Of a DNA stretch of 60,734 bases, positions 1 through 8,203 are shown piece by piece. A model generated the notes under the pieces. That model made no database searches. It had not been told where the DNA came from and was given only the letters and a program-made list of their open reading frames with translations. Position 1 is the first letter of the stretch, and every line of letters starts with the position of its first letter. Location: the NCBI GenBank assembly GCA_015069395.1, contig SVIR01000007.1, positions 1 through 60,734 on the forward strand, given 5' to 3'. The position numbers were made by a program, and so were the translations under genes. The DNA comes from Clostridiales bacterium (GTDB taxonomy: Bacteria; Bacillota; Clostridia; Christensenellales; UBA1242).

Positions 1-38
1 CCATATATCCGATTTTGGATATATGGCAATTTTTTTTG
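1..38 (+). terminator. Intrinsic terminator-like hairpin at window edge
   Basis: A perfect 10-bp inverted repeat (CCATATATCC / GGATATATGG, 6-nt loop) is followed by CAATTTTTTTT on the plus strand. It would end a plus-strand transcript entering from outside the window. No gene for it is visible here, and a palindromic contig end is the alternative. Confidence 0.5.
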
Positions 39-64
39 AGAAAATATAAAAAATTTAACAGTCT

Positions 65-229
65 TTACTTGACATCGAGCCCTCCATGCCCTGCATCAAC
101 GACTACTACAGGAGCGACATTGGGCTTTGTCATGGTTGCCCTTACACCAAAATATATTCCGACAACAGAAAACACTACTAAAACACACAAACACACTATC
201 AAAACTTTCTTTTTTATTGTCAAAAACAT
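65..229 (-). pseudogene. N-terminal fragment of N-acetylmuramoyl-L-alanine amidase (CwlD/amidase_3 type)
   Basis: The minus strand encodes a 54-residue product: short basic N-terminus, one hydrophobic segment (about residues 9-28), then VVVVDAGHGGLD, the first zinc-ligand motif of amidase_3 enzymes that cut the peptide stem from peptidoglycan. Three codons after the aspartate there is a TAA. Family members normally continue for about 170 more residues carrying the second zinc ligand and the catalytic Glu. No frame downstream resumes the domain, so this is a truncated, presumably inactive gene, or an assembly-edge artefact. The ATG at 229 is preceded by AGAGG. Confidence 0.7.
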
Positions 230-342
230 CGTCAACCTCTTATGCTATTTTATTTGACAACATTTTTAAATAGCACAATTTTTGACAAATTTTTGCTTTC
301 AAAAACTTTTACACTGCCCCTCAGCCTCAAAAAAATTAAATA

Positions 343-388
343 AAATCTTGTAAAACAAAAACTTGTTATCTTGCAAGATTTTTTCATT
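343..388 (+). terminator. Hairpin with T-run in the 230-435 spacer
   Basis: AATCTTG and CAAGATT arms about 20 nt apart are followed by TTTT on the plus strand. It lies between the divergent amidase fragment and the promoter at 401, so which transcript it serves is unclear. Nothing else was found in this spacer. Confidence 0.3.
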
Positions 389-400
389 AAATGAATTTTC

Positions 401-429
401 TTGACATTTTTTTTCCAAAAATATATCAT
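401..429 (+). promoter_or_regulatory. Sigma-A promoter placing transcription start at the ATG
   Basis: TTGACA at 401-406, a 17-bp spacer, and TATCAT at 424-429. The expected start of transcription (about 7 nt on) coincides with the ATG at 436, and no Shine-Dalgarno sequence precedes that ATG, so the mRNA may be leaderless. Confidence 0.6.
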
Positions 430-435
430 TTTTAT

Positions 436-1068
436 ATGAAAAAGTTGTGTGCATTATTGTTTATATTGATGTTTATTTTTATACCAAATGTAGCCTATGC
501 AGACTCAGAGGGCTCGACCTATATAGTTACTGCAAATTATGCCTACATATATCAATCTTTTAATCAAAGTTCAGAAAAATTGAAAAAAGTTGAAAACAAA
601 ACAGAAATTAATATCGAATTTGAAAACGGAGGACCAAAACAATATACAGACGGAATAGATATTTTTTATAAGGTTCTTCAATACGACGAAATAGATGGGT
701 TTATTTATGCAGAACTTGTAACACCTAAAACCAAAGCAATAGTTTCTATACCAAACTTTAATGCAGAAACAAATAAAGACTCTATCGTATATCAAAAACT
801 AGACAATGAAATAGTTGAAACTTCTATAACTTTGAAAAAGAACGAACGAATTTTTCTCTACGAAGGGTTTAAAAACAAATCGGACTATACAGCCATCGCA
901 TATCTTTATGAAAACGAAGTTTATTATGGCTATTTAAAAACCAAAGACATTTCTCCTGATGGAATCAATCCAATTATTATTACTTGCATCACTCTTATCA
1001 TTGCTGTGTTGGGAATTGTATTCGCATGGGTGTTTATGAAAAAGAAAAAACAAAAAATTAAAAAATAA
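436..1068 (+). CDS. Secreted or membrane-anchored protein, possible SH3-like domain
   Basis: A 210-residue protein. Starting at 436, it opens with a classical signal peptide (MKKLCALLF, hydrophobic core, then AYADSEG). The exported middle begins STYIVTANYAYIYQSFNQSS, which resembles bacterial SH3-type repeats that bind cell wall, though this is only a pattern resemblance. A single membrane helix near residues 177-200 is followed by a Lys-rich tail (MKKKKQKIKK), so the bulk should face outside with a short cytosolic tail. An upstream in-frame ATG at 391 was rejected because it precedes the promoter's -10 box. No specific function is recognised. Confidence 0.65.
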   Translation: MKKLCALLFILMFIFIPNVAYADSEGSTYIVTANYAYIYQSFNQSSEKLKKVENKTEINIEFENGGPKQYTDGIDIFYKVLQYDEIDGFIYAELVTPKTKAIVSIPNFNAETNKDSIVYQKLDNEIVETSITLKKNERIFLYEGFKNKSDYTAIAYLYENEVYYGYLKTKDISPDGINPIIITCITLIIAVLGIVFAWVFMKKKKQKIKK

Positions 1069-1083
1069 TGACATAAAAACTTG

Positions 1084-1130
1084 AAAAACTCCTTTATGAC
1101 ACTTAAAATTGTGCTAAAAAGGAGTTTTTT
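1084..1130 (+). terminator. Terminator hairpin overlapping the next gene's ribosome-binding site
   Basis: AAAAACTCC (1084-1092) pairs perfectly with GGAGTTTTT (1121-1129), with a weaker inner GACAC/GTG pairing, and a T-run follows. The 3' arm is also the Shine-Dalgarno of the gene starting at 1132, so one structure can both stop transcription and hide the ribosome-binding site. Confidence 0.6.
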
Positions 1131-1131
1131 T

Positions 1132-1848
1132 ATGAAACAAGAACAAGTAGAAGTTGAAGTTGAAGAATTGAAAAAACAAATTTCTTTCTTAACAAAAACG
1201 ATAATTCCAAGCTTGGAAGAAAACACTCAAAGCCTAGAGTCTCTTAAAGAAAAAACTAATGGGATTTCTGCGCTAACAGATCAATTAAATGATTTAAAAG
1301 AAAAAACAAATATTTTGCCAGAACTTTCTTCTAGCATTGATTCTTTGGAGGCAAAAACATCCATAATTACAGAACTTGACGCTCGCTTAGACACCCTAGA
1401 ACAAAACTCTTCTTCTGGTGGTGGTGGAGGGCTCGTATGGGAAACTGTCTATGATAAAAACAGCCCAGACCCAAACCTCAATTTGGGCTATACTTCAGGG
1501 CTTTTGCCAAGCACCACAGCATATATTGTAGAACCTGTGCCTGACTTATCTCAATATAAAGTACTTAAATTTTTTATGGATATGCAGGGCAAAGTTATCA
1601 CTTATTATACAAACATAGAAGACCCAAAATCTAGTTTTTGTAGTGGTATCTGGATAAACCCATACAACAACTATTGGCTTTTCAATTTCGATATTCAAGT
1701 GGTTTACAACTCGTCAAATAAAAAAGTTTTGTCTGTAGCCACATTTAAACGAACAACTTGGCGCACGGACAGATATTCTCTGATCGACGATATGTCTTCA
1801 TATACAAATGTTGTTCACATCAAAAAAATTGAGGGTTTGAAGTTTTAA
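1132..1848 (+). CDS. Coiled-coil protein with phage-tail-fibre-like C-terminal domain
   Basis: A 238-residue product starting at 1132 behind AAGGAG. Residues about 1-90 are acidic, heptad-rich and contain three near-repeats of 17 residues (SLKEKTNGISALTDQLN, DLKEKTNILPELSSSID, SLEAKTSIITELDARLD), predicting a parallel coiled coil. A SSSGGGGG hinge leads into a roughly 135-residue domain with aromatic-rich beta-strand-like segments (VWETVYDKNSPDPNLNLGY, DLSQYKVLKFFMD). The stalk-hinge-head plan resembles tail-fibre or adhesin tips, but there is no signal peptide and no phage gene nearby. Its stop codon overlaps the stop of the convergent gene at 1845. Confidence 0.55.
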   Translation: MKQEQVEVEVEELKKQISFLTKTIIPSLEENTQSLESLKEKTNGISALTDQLNDLKEKTNILPELSSSIDSLEAKTSIITELDARLDTLEQNSSSGGGGGLVWETVYDKNSPDPNLNLGYTSGLLPSTTAYIVEPVPDLSQYKVLKFFMDMQGKVITYYTNIEDPKSSFCSGIWINPYNNYWLFNFDIQVVYNSSNKKVLSVATFKRTTWRTDRYSLIDDMSSYTNVVHIKKIEGLKF

Positions 1849-2783
1849 TCAATAACAGCCTTAATAGGTTCTCCTGTAATAGCGTCTTGATATGTCAACC
1901 AATACCCAAACCCCTTTTCGTTTTCTTTGTTTAAGGGCAACCATATAGGATAACCCGACAATTCTTTTGGAGGTTCTTCCTCAAATACAGCAGGAACTCC
2001 ATAGCAGACATATTTTACGTTTTTATTTTCACTATATAGCAATCCAAAAACATAAAAATCCCCATCGTCCTCATAATCTATTTTCACCCATTTCGAATTC
2101 GGAATAAGCGTTTGCAAATTGTTTTCTATGGGATTCTTCTCAAAAAGCCTATCTATTTGAGGTTTTAATTTCTCAAAAAATGCAGGTGTTTCAACTTGTT
2201 GTTCTTCTGGAATAAATTCTTCTTGATTCTCAGAAGGATCCTCTTCCTGTTTTTCTGATTGATTTTCATAAAAATATTTTTTATATATACAGTTTGCACA
2301 GTTGTCACAGTTTTGACACAACGCTTCGTCAATCTCTTTTTCAACAACGATTTTTTCTTCTTCTTCAAAATCCACATCATATTTGTCAAGCAATTCTTCT
2401 GCTTTGGATTTTGAATTGTCAGTCGCCATTTGAGATATGATTTCTCCATAAATTTCGTCTGAAGACCCCTCACTAGTTCCGTATAAAATAGGGGTCGGAT
2501 TAGCATTCTGAAAATTTACTACTGCACAAGAAAATTTGTTTGGAATCTCTTTTAGATCCAAAAAAAATTCATAAAGCATATTAGACTTAAAGGTTAGTCC
2601 TGCTTTATAAATCTTTTGATTTACATAAAACCCAAGTGAAGACACCCCTGTTAAAGAAGAAGAGAAATTATAAAGCCTTAAACAACCTTTAATTCCAATC
2701 CCATCTTCTTCCATTGTCAACACAGCTTTTTTGTTTGATTCATTTTGAGCATCGCTTAACACGATGCTTTTTCTTTTTAACAT
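1845..2783 (-). CDS. Conserved hypothetical protein with a four-cysteine cluster
   Basis: A 312-residue protein translated from an ATG behind AGGAGAT. The N-terminal part (about 1-110) looks like a beta-rich domain (AVLTMEEDGIGIKGCLRLYN). A linker holds CQNCDNCANC, four cysteines with C-x2-C-x2-C-x2-C spacing able to bind zinc or iron-sulfur. An acidic Glu-rich stretch follows, and the C-terminal domain ends GYWLTYQDAITGEP. I recall that last motif from uncharacterised clostridial proteins, but no function is known to me. It has no signal peptide. It is convergent with the coiled-coil gene and separated from tkt by a terminator. Confidence 0.6.
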   Translation of the reverse strand: MLKRKSIVLSDAQNESNKKAVLTMEEDGIGIKGCLRLYNFSSSLTGVSSLGFYVNQKIYKAGLTFKSNMLYEFFLDLKEIPNKFSCAVVNFQNANPTPILYGTSEGSSDEIYGEIISQMATDNSKSKAEELLDKYDVDFEEEEKIVVEKEIDEALCQNCDNCANCIYKKYFYENQSEKQEEDPSENQEEFIPEEQQVETPAFFEKLKPQIDRLFEKNPIENNLQTLIPNSKWVKIDYEDDGDFYVFGLLYSENKNVKYVCYGVPAVFEEEPPKELSGYPIWLPLNKENEKGFGYWLTYQDAITGEPIKAVID

Positions 2784-2843
2784 AAATATCTCCTATGAAA
2801 ATTATATTACATAGAGATTTATTCTTCGGCGTAAAAAATTGTC

Positions 2844-2870
2844 AAAAAAGCAGATATTTTATCTGCTTTT
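2844..2870 (-). terminator. Terminator overlapping the 3' end of tkt
   Basis: AAGCAGAT (tkt sense) and ATCTGCTT form a stem followed by T's on the minus strand. The 5' arm contains the last codons of the transketolase gene (Ser-Arg-stop). Confidence 0.75.
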
Positions 2871-4832
2871 GTCTTTTAATTTAGTTTCTACAAATTTAAC
2901 AATATTTTTAACTGTGAATCCGGCTTTTGACATAACCTCCTCACCTTTTCCACTTCCCATATAAGTCTCAACACCAAACAACACTCCATTTGGTCCCAAA
3001 ACTTTCAACCATTTTGTGTCGTTGCTTGCTTCGATAGAAACAACCAACTTTGCTTCCTTGCTAACAATCTTGTTTTTGTAAGCATTTGTTTGTTTTTCAA
3101 AAACTTCTATAGATGGCATTGAAACAACATTAACTTCGTGTTTTTTTCTAAGTTCTTTTGCCACATTAACAGCTAGTTCTACTTCAGCTCCTGAAGCCAC
3201 TAGCACAATTTCCGGTTTTGCTGAAGCATTTTCAATCAAATAGCCTCCAAAACAAGCCCCCTCATATGAAGTTCCTTCAATCTTTGAAATGTCTTGTCTT
3301 GATAGAGCGAAACAAACGGGTTGATATCCCCTCAAACAAACATTATAGCCTGCAACCAATTCTTTGTAATCACAAGGTCTGAAAACAGTGTTGTCAACAA
3401 TTGCTCTAAGTTGACTAAGTTGTTCGATTGGTTGATGCGTTGGTCCATCTTGCCCAACAGCTAAAGAGTCGTGCGTAAAAAACGACATTACTGGCAGTTT
3501 CATAAGAGCTCTCATTCTTAATGCTGGAGTTGCATAATTTGAAAATGCCAAAAATGTAGAATCAAAGGTTATGAAATCTTCATACAAAGAAATTCCATTT
3601 GCGATAGCTGACATTGCGTGTTCTCTTATTCCATAATGAAGATTTTTTCCTCTTTTAAAGCCTGCAGAAAAGTTTCCTGCATTGTCAAGAGTCGCCAATG
3701 TTGAAGGCCCTAGGTCGGCAGTTCCACCAATAAGTTGTGGACATTGATAAGCTAGTTCGTTTAGCGCATTGTGATTGATTTTTCTAGTACTTTGACCATC
3801 ATATTTTGAAATGTTTTTTAAGATTCTTTCATAGTTGATTTTTTTTCTATCAAAAAATGACAAAAAAGACTTGTAAAGCTCTGGGTGTGTGCTAGAATAA
3901 ATCGCCAAGTTTTGGTTCCATTTTTCGTGATTGAGTTTTCCTCTTCTTGTCGCAGCCATACAAAGCTCTCTAACATCACTAGGGATATAAAAACTTTCTT
4001 TAACATTCAAGTTTTGCTTAAATGTTGCAAGTTCTTCGTCTGACAGAACTGCAGCATGAACAGCCGAAGTTCCCTCTTTTTGAGTGCCAATTCCAATTGT
4101 CGTATTGAAAATAATAATTGTAGGTTTTGTGCTTTTTTTTGCTCTAGCAATTGCTTTTGTACAAGCAAAATAACTATTACCCTTTGCAACCTTGATTACA
4201 TTCCAACCCATAGCAGCAAACTTTTTTGCTACATTTTCTCTATTTGCAAGACTTACAGCACCATCAATCGTCACATCATTGCTGTCATAAAGCAAAATCA
4301 ATTTGTTTAGTTTGAGGTTTCCTGCCAAACTAACTGCTTCATTTGCAACGCCTTCCATCAAACAACCGTCGCCAACAAAACAATAAGTATAATTGTTTAT
4401 AATCTCAAAACCGACAGTATTGAACCTTTCTTCCATAACAGTTTCGGCAATTGCCATACCAACAGCATTTGCAACACCTTGACCTAAAGGCCCTGTTGAC
4501 ACTTCAACACCCTCGGTCACTCTATACTCTGGATGTCCAGGAGTTTTTGAACCATATTTTCTAAATTCTTTCAAATCTTGCAAAGATACATTAAACCCAA
4601 ACATTGACAACAAGCTATAATACAATGGGCTAGCGTGGCCTGCAGACATAACAAACCTGTCTCTATTTAAAAAGTCTGTATCGCTTACATCAAAATTGTA
4701 ATGATCTTTAAATAATGCAAATAGTATAGAAGAAGCCCCCAGTGAAGTTCCAAGGTGACCAGACTTTGCATTTGTGATTGTTTCTGCAGAAAGTGCGTTT
4801 AAATAATTTATTGCTTTTTGGACTAGTTTCAT
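2859..4832 (-). CDS. tkt: Transketolase
   Basis: A full-length 657-residue cytosolic transketolase, moving two-carbon ketol units between sugar phosphates in the non-oxidative pentose phosphate pathway with thiamine diphosphate. Visible signatures include SGHLGTSLGAS near the N-terminus, GHPEYRVTEGVEVSTGPLG, the cofactor motif GDGCLMEGVANEA, the pyrimidine-domain segment GIREHAMSAIANG, and a C-terminal transketolase domain (VVSMPSIEVFEKQ). Its ATG overlaps the stop of the upstream shikimate-kinase-like gene by 4 bp with GGAGG ahead, so the two are co-transcribed. Confidence 0.97.
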   Translation of the reverse strand: MKLVQKAINYLNALSAETITNAKSGHLGTSLGASSILFALFKDHYNFDVSDTDFLNRDRFVMSAGHASPLYYSLLSMFGFNVSLQDLKEFRKYGSKTPGHPEYRVTEGVEVSTGPLGQGVANAVGMAIAETVMEERFNTVGFEIINNYTYCFVGDGCLMEGVANEAVSLAGNLKLNKLILLYDSNDVTIDGAVSLANRENVAKKFAAMGWNVIKVAKGNSYFACTKAIARAKKSTKPTIIIFNTTIGIGTQKEGTSAVHAAVLSDEELATFKQNLNVKESFYIPSDVRELCMAATRRGKLNHEKWNQNLAIYSSTHPELYKSFLSFFDRKKINYERILKNISKYDGQSTRKINHNALNELAYQCPQLIGGTADLGPSTLATLDNAGNFSAGFKRGKNLHYGIREHAMSAIANGISLYEDFITFDSTFLAFSNYATPALRMRALMKLPVMSFFTHDSLAVGQDGPTHQPIEQLSQLRAIVDNTVFRPCDYKELVAGYNVCLRGYQPVCFALSRQDISKIEGTSYEGACFGGYLIENASAKPEIVLVASGAEVELAVNVAKELRKKHEVNVVSMPSIEVFEKQTNAYKNKIVSKEAKLVVSIEASNDTKWLKVLGPNGVLFGVETYMGSGKGEEVMSKAGFTVKNIVKFVETKLKDKSR

Positions 4833-5305
4833 AAAATTCCTCCAATTTCCTCAATAATTTTGCGTGCAACAAAATCTATTTCAAGTTTTTTTACGTTGAC
4901 AGTTAGATCACAAACCCCTTCCAATCTTTTTGTCCTCTCGTCATAAGCTATATTTTGTATAACATTTGAATTTTCTTTTATAAAAATTTTCGGCAGTCTG
5001 ACAAAAATGATTAAACTGTTTTCTTTCAATAAATCTATGTTGTGAACAAGATAATCAAAATTTATATTTACTAATATGTTTGTATATGATGCTATATGCC
5101 TAAACACCGAGCGCTCAGCATTTTTTAAATATTCTTTAGAAGCAAATTTTTTTAAAGTCTTTTTATCAATTAACTCATATTCGATCAAATCTTTAGTGTC
5201 ACAAAACATCATATCTAAGCTTTGAGATAGAAATTTTGCCAATTTCTTGGTATATCTATCACAAAGCGACACTATAACGATTTTGTTGAATTGTTTTGTG
5301 TTCAT
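4829..5305 (-). CDS. Shikimate-kinase-like protein with a degenerate P-loop
   Basis: A 158-residue protein whose outline follows shikimate kinase: N-terminal beta strand (KIVIVSLCDRYTKKLAKFL), then SLDMMFCDTKDLIEYEL, corresponding to the family's (F/Y)xDTDxLIE, then a Glu-Arg-helix (NAERSVFRHI) and a lid-like segment with TKRLEGVCDLTV. The Walker A glycines and lysine (GxxGxGKT) are replaced by SLCDRYTKK, so ATP binding is doubtful. It is the first gene of an operon with tkt, which makes erythrose-4-phosphate for the shikimate pathway, so a regulatory or pseudo-enzyme role is possible (inference). Its -10 box ends six bases before the ATG. Confidence 0.55.
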   Translation of the reverse strand: MNTKQFNKIVIVSLCDRYTKKLAKFLSQSLDMMFCDTKDLIEYELIDKKTLKKFASKEYLKNAERSVFRHIASYTNILVNINFDYLVHNIDLLKENSLIIFVRLPKIFIKENSNVIQNIAYDERTKRLEGVCDLTVNVKKLEIDFVARKIIEEIGGIL

Positions 5306-5311
5306 ATGATT

Positions 5312-5317
5312 ATTGTA
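5312..5317 (-). promoter_or_regulatory. Extended -10 box, likely leaderless start
   Basis: On the minus strand TGATACAAT is followed by six bases and then the ATG at 5305. No Shine-Dalgarno is present. The -35 is weak (TTGTAA, 16 bp away). Confidence 0.5.
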
Positions 5318-5381
5318 TCACAAACTTTTGTTATTACAAAGTGTTTTTTATATTTCATTTAACTAATTCAAGTCCGAACCA

Positions 5382-6458
5382 TCAAAAATGTTTAAAATAT
5401 TTTCGGTTGTAATATTTCAAATTATAAAAGTCAATTTTTAAAACAGCAAAACACCCACAAAACAATAAGACAATTATAAACGGCAAATCTATATAATTTG
5501 TTTCCATCTTTATCTTAAAGTCACCATCGTCAAATATTCCTACTGCCAACATTCCCTGCGTTTTTGTACAAAATACCTCTTCGACGCCAACCCCTTTCAA
5601 TCGATGCAAAACTTCATTGCTAGGATGAGTTTTGTCTCCGGCCGAAACAAAAGAATATTTCGGACTTATCGCCTCCAAAAATCTTTCAGAAGAACTATAT
5701 TTAGAACCATGATGCGAAACAGACAAAAAATCAATTTGCAAATTTAACATTTCAATATCGTCCAAAAACTCTTCTTCCCTCTCTTGCGTAACATCTCCTG
5801 TAAACAAAAAAGTTTTATTTTCAAAAGAAACTGTTACAAACGGAGAATAAGCATTTGTTTCAGAATATTTTTCTTTTTCGCCTGGATAAATAGAAACAAA
5901 CGCATCGCCAAAATCTATAAATCTTTTCTCTACACAAGAAACTTCACAATTAGGCTCAGACATTATGCTCGAAATAGCTTCTGCATATGTCAATGTTTCA
6001 ACTCTTTTAAAATCAATTTCATTTTCTAAAGAACTATCTGAGGTTAGCTTTGGTCTATAAATATTGTCAACTTGATATTTGTCTAAAACCGACTTGACTC
6101 CACCTGTATGATCTGCGTCAGAATGTGTCAAAAGCAAAAAATCTATCTTTTTAAGTCCATTTTCCGACAAAGCCACATCAAGTTGAGAAAGAAGTTCATT
6201 TCTACTGTCTTTACTCCCTGTATCTATAAGCATAGAGCAATCATTTGGAAATATAATCAAACTAGAAGACGCTTGTCCAACATCAAAAAAGTATACTTGC
6301 AAGTCTGCTTTTGCAATTTGATTGAAACCGTTTGCTAAAAATTGTAAATAAGTGTGGTTTATTAAGAAAAAGATAAGCAAAATCGATAGCAAAATAAGAA
6401 AAAATGTCTTTAACAAGACATTCTTATCGATTTTAATTTTTGATACAAGCTTTTTCAA
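5382..6458 (-). CDS. ComEC/Rec2-type metallo-beta-lactamase-fold hydrolase, membrane-anchored
   Basis: A 358-residue protein with an N-terminal membrane helix (about 14-36) and a metallo-beta-lactamase domain as in the C-terminal part of ComEC: LQVYFFDVGQASSSLI, the metal motif THSDADHTGG (HxDxDH), FTGDVTQE, and SVSHHGSKYSSSE. A second hydrophobic segment lies near residues 320-342. It lacks the multi-span competence channel of true ComEC, so it belongs to the stand-alone ComEC-like hydrolases, probably acting on nucleic acids or phosphodiesters outside the membrane. It overlaps the upstream patatin gene by 4 bp, indicating one operon. Confidence 0.85.
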   Translation of the reverse strand: MKKLVSKIKIDKNVLLKTFFLILLSILLIFFLINHTYLQFLANGFNQIAKADLQVYFFDVGQASSSLIIFPNDCSMLIDTGSKDSRNELLSQLDVALSENGLKKIDFLLLTHSDADHTGGVKSVLDKYQVDNIYRPKLTSDSSLENEIDFKRVETLTYAEAISSIMSEPNCEVSCVEKRFIDFGDAFVSIYPGEKEKYSETNAYSPFVTVSFENKTFLFTGDVTQEREEEFLDDIEMLNLQIDFLSVSHHGSKYSSSERFLEAISPKYSFVSAGDKTHPSNEVLHRLKGVGVEEVFCTKTQGMLAVGIFDDGDFKIKMETNYIDLPFIIVLLFCGCFAVLKIDFYNLKYYNRKYFKHF

Positions 6459-7297
6459 ATAAACTCAATTTCTCCTTTGTCAAAATCTTTGTTTTTCTTC
6501 TTCGGCCACTTCCCTTTGAAAATTTGCAATATCTTAGGCATTAAATCTATTGCATTTTTATACCCTTCGTCTACCATTTCGTCCAAACCATCAAGTTTTG
6601 TTGATTTAAACCTTTTATTGTCTGTCGCTATAACTAGGTCAGCACACATATACCCCTTTACTGCATTACTTTTCATTAATATTCTTATCGAGCACCCCAA
6701 AACGTCCAAAATCTTTGAGCTGTCTGTACCATAAGTTCTTGTGCTGTTGCAATCCACCGCAATCACATAATCACAATTGAAATATCTAGGAATGTTTGCC
6801 GGAATTGTATTTTGAAGACCTCCATCACAGAACAATTTCTCTCCAAATTCAACTGGTTGGAAAATCCCAGGAACACAACAACTTCCTGCAATCGCTTTTG
6901 CTAAATTGCCAGAACTTATACAAACCTCTTTTGTCGTTTTCAGGTCTACGGCTACTGCAGAATAAGGTTTTTCAAGATCTTTTATATCAATATCTCCAAA
7001 ACTTTCAATAGCCAATTTTTGTAGCCCCTCTGTTTTTGAAGGCATAAACATATTTGTTTTTATGTCCTTAACCTTCAATTTTTTTGCAATATCATAAATT
7101 TGTTTCCAAGACATACCATTGGCATAAGCAGCGCCTATCAAACTGCCTACACTTGTGCCGGCCACATAGTCAAACTCCAACCCAAACTCTTCAAAAGCTC
7201 TAATAACGCCTATATGAGAAAGGCCCCTTGCTCCTCCACCACCAAATGCGACACCTATTTTAGGTTTTCTTCTAAAAAAATTAAATCTCATTTTCAT
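6455..7297 (-). CDS. Patatin-like phospholipase (RssA/YlbK type)
   Basis: A 280-residue serine hydrolase with a Ser-Asp dyad: oxyanion motif FGGGGARGLSHIG (about 17-29), nucleophile motif AGTSVGSLIGAA (about 43-54), and the catalytic Asp in CDGGLQNTIPANI. Length and motif order match the bacterial NTE/patatin family that releases fatty acids from phospholipids. No signal peptide is visible, so it probably acts at the cytosolic face. It leads an operon with the ComEC-like hydrolase. An extended -10 (TGATATAAT) ends six bases before this ATG, so the transcript appears leaderless. Confidence 0.9.
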   Translation of the reverse strand: MKMRFNFFRRKPKIGVAFGGGGARGLSHIGVIRAFEEFGLEFDYVAGTSVGSLIGAAYANGMSWKQIYDIAKKLKVKDIKTNMFMPSKTEGLQKLAIESFGDIDIKDLEKPYSAVAVDLKTTKEVCISSGNLAKAIAGSCCVPGIFQPVEFGEKLFCDGGLQNTIPANIPRYFNCDYVIAVDCNSTRTYGTDSSKILDVLGCSIRILMKSNAVKGYMCADLVIATDNKRFKSTKLDGLDEMVDEGYKNAIDLMPKILQIFKGKWPKKKNKDFDKGEIEFI

Positions 7298-7303
7298 ATA
7301 ATG

Positions 7304-7309
7304 ATTATA
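7304..7309 (-). promoter_or_regulatory. Consensus extended -10 box, likely leaderless start
   Basis: TGATATAAT on the minus strand, then CATTAT, then the ATG at 7297. No good -35 or Shine-Dalgarno is seen, consistent with an extended -10 promoter and transcription starting at the ATG. Confidence 0.55.
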
Positions 7310-7388
7310 TCAAACAAAATTCAAAAATAAAAACAAATCGCTAATTTATTTTATCATAAAACAATTTTTTTTCTAATACACTATTGCT

Positions 7389-8105
7389 ATGAAAAGATTT
7401 TTCTCAACAGCTCTAGTCTTAATCGGCCTTTTGACCTGCATCTCTTGTGGTTATCTTTTTTCAAGTGTATTAATAAGTTCAGATGTTTTACAATTTTCAA
7501 CAACCTTGAGTTCTGAAACAAAAAATATTTTTGCTCTCTCAACTGCTAAAAACACCTCTAAAACCGAACTTCAATCTATGTGTAGTGACATTCAATCAAA
7601 AAATGGAGCAGGTTATATTTACAAAAAAGAAGAAACTTTTTATCTCTTGGCAAGCGCATATGAAAATTATAATGACGCAGAAAAAGTTAAAGCAAACCTT
7701 TCGGTTCAAGGGATCAACTGCGAGGTTTTGAAAATTGAGGTATCTTCTACTTCTATTTCCGGATCTTTTTCAAATGATGAAAAAAAAGTTGTCCAAAATT
7801 GTCTTAATTCTCCTTTCGAAACATATCAAAAACTTTATGATATAGCAGTCAGCTTGGACACCTCTTTGTATGACTTAACAAAAGCAAAACTTGAATGCAA
7901 CAATATTTTCTCTTTGCTTATTGCAAATATGACAAATCTTGAAACAGTTTCAAAAGACGATTCTTCTTTTGACAAACTAAAAAAATCTATTGATAGTCAA
8001 TGTGAAATCCTATCTGATTTAATAAGTGAAAATTACCACTCAAATAAACAAAACTTTTCTTCTCTTATTAAATTTTCATATTTAAAAATATTGTTAGAAA
8101 ATTAA
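7389..8105 (+). CDS. Membrane-anchored SPOR-like domain protein
   Basis: A 238-residue protein with an N-terminal hydrophobic segment (FFSTALVLIGLLTCISCGY; the Cys could be a weak lipobox). Residues about 55-105 (GAGYIYKKEETFYLLASAY, then NDAEKVKANLSVQGINCEV) follow the SPOR-domain pattern of a strand, strand, helix with DAxxxxxxL, and a strand; such domains bind denuded septal peptidoglycan. The remainder is helical and unrecognised. TACACT at 7377-7382 ends six bases before the ATG and there is no Shine-Dalgarno. It is convergent with pfkA across a shared terminator. Confidence 0.6.
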   Translation: MKRFFSTALVLIGLLTCISCGYLFSSVLISSDVLQFSTTLSSETKNIFALSTAKNTSKTELQSMCSDIQSKNGAGYIYKKEETFYLLASAYENYNDAEKVKANLSVQGINCEVLKIEVSSTSISGSFSNDEKKVVQNCLNSPFETYQKLYDIAVSLDTSLYDLTKAKLECNNIFSLLIANMTNLETVSKDDSSFDKLKKSIDSQCEILSDLISENYHSNKQNFSSLIKFSYLKILLEN

Positions 8106-8173
8106 AAAAACAATAAAAATGTAAAAAATATTAAATAAAATATAAAAAATCTCTTGTTTTATGAAATTTAATT

Positions 8174-8203
8174 AAAAAAAGCGTAATATTTTACGCTTTT
8201 TTA
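8174..8203. terminator. Bidirectional terminator between convergent genes
   Basis: AAAAGCGTAA and TTACGCTTTT form a perfect stem with A-runs and T-runs on both sides, serving the SPOR-like gene (plus) and pfkA (minus). Confidence 0.85.

Noticed and set aside
15..257. 80-codon plus-strand frame at the left edge
   Set aside because: Antisense to the amidase fragment, which carries a recognisable motif, a signal/membrane segment and a ribosome-binding site.
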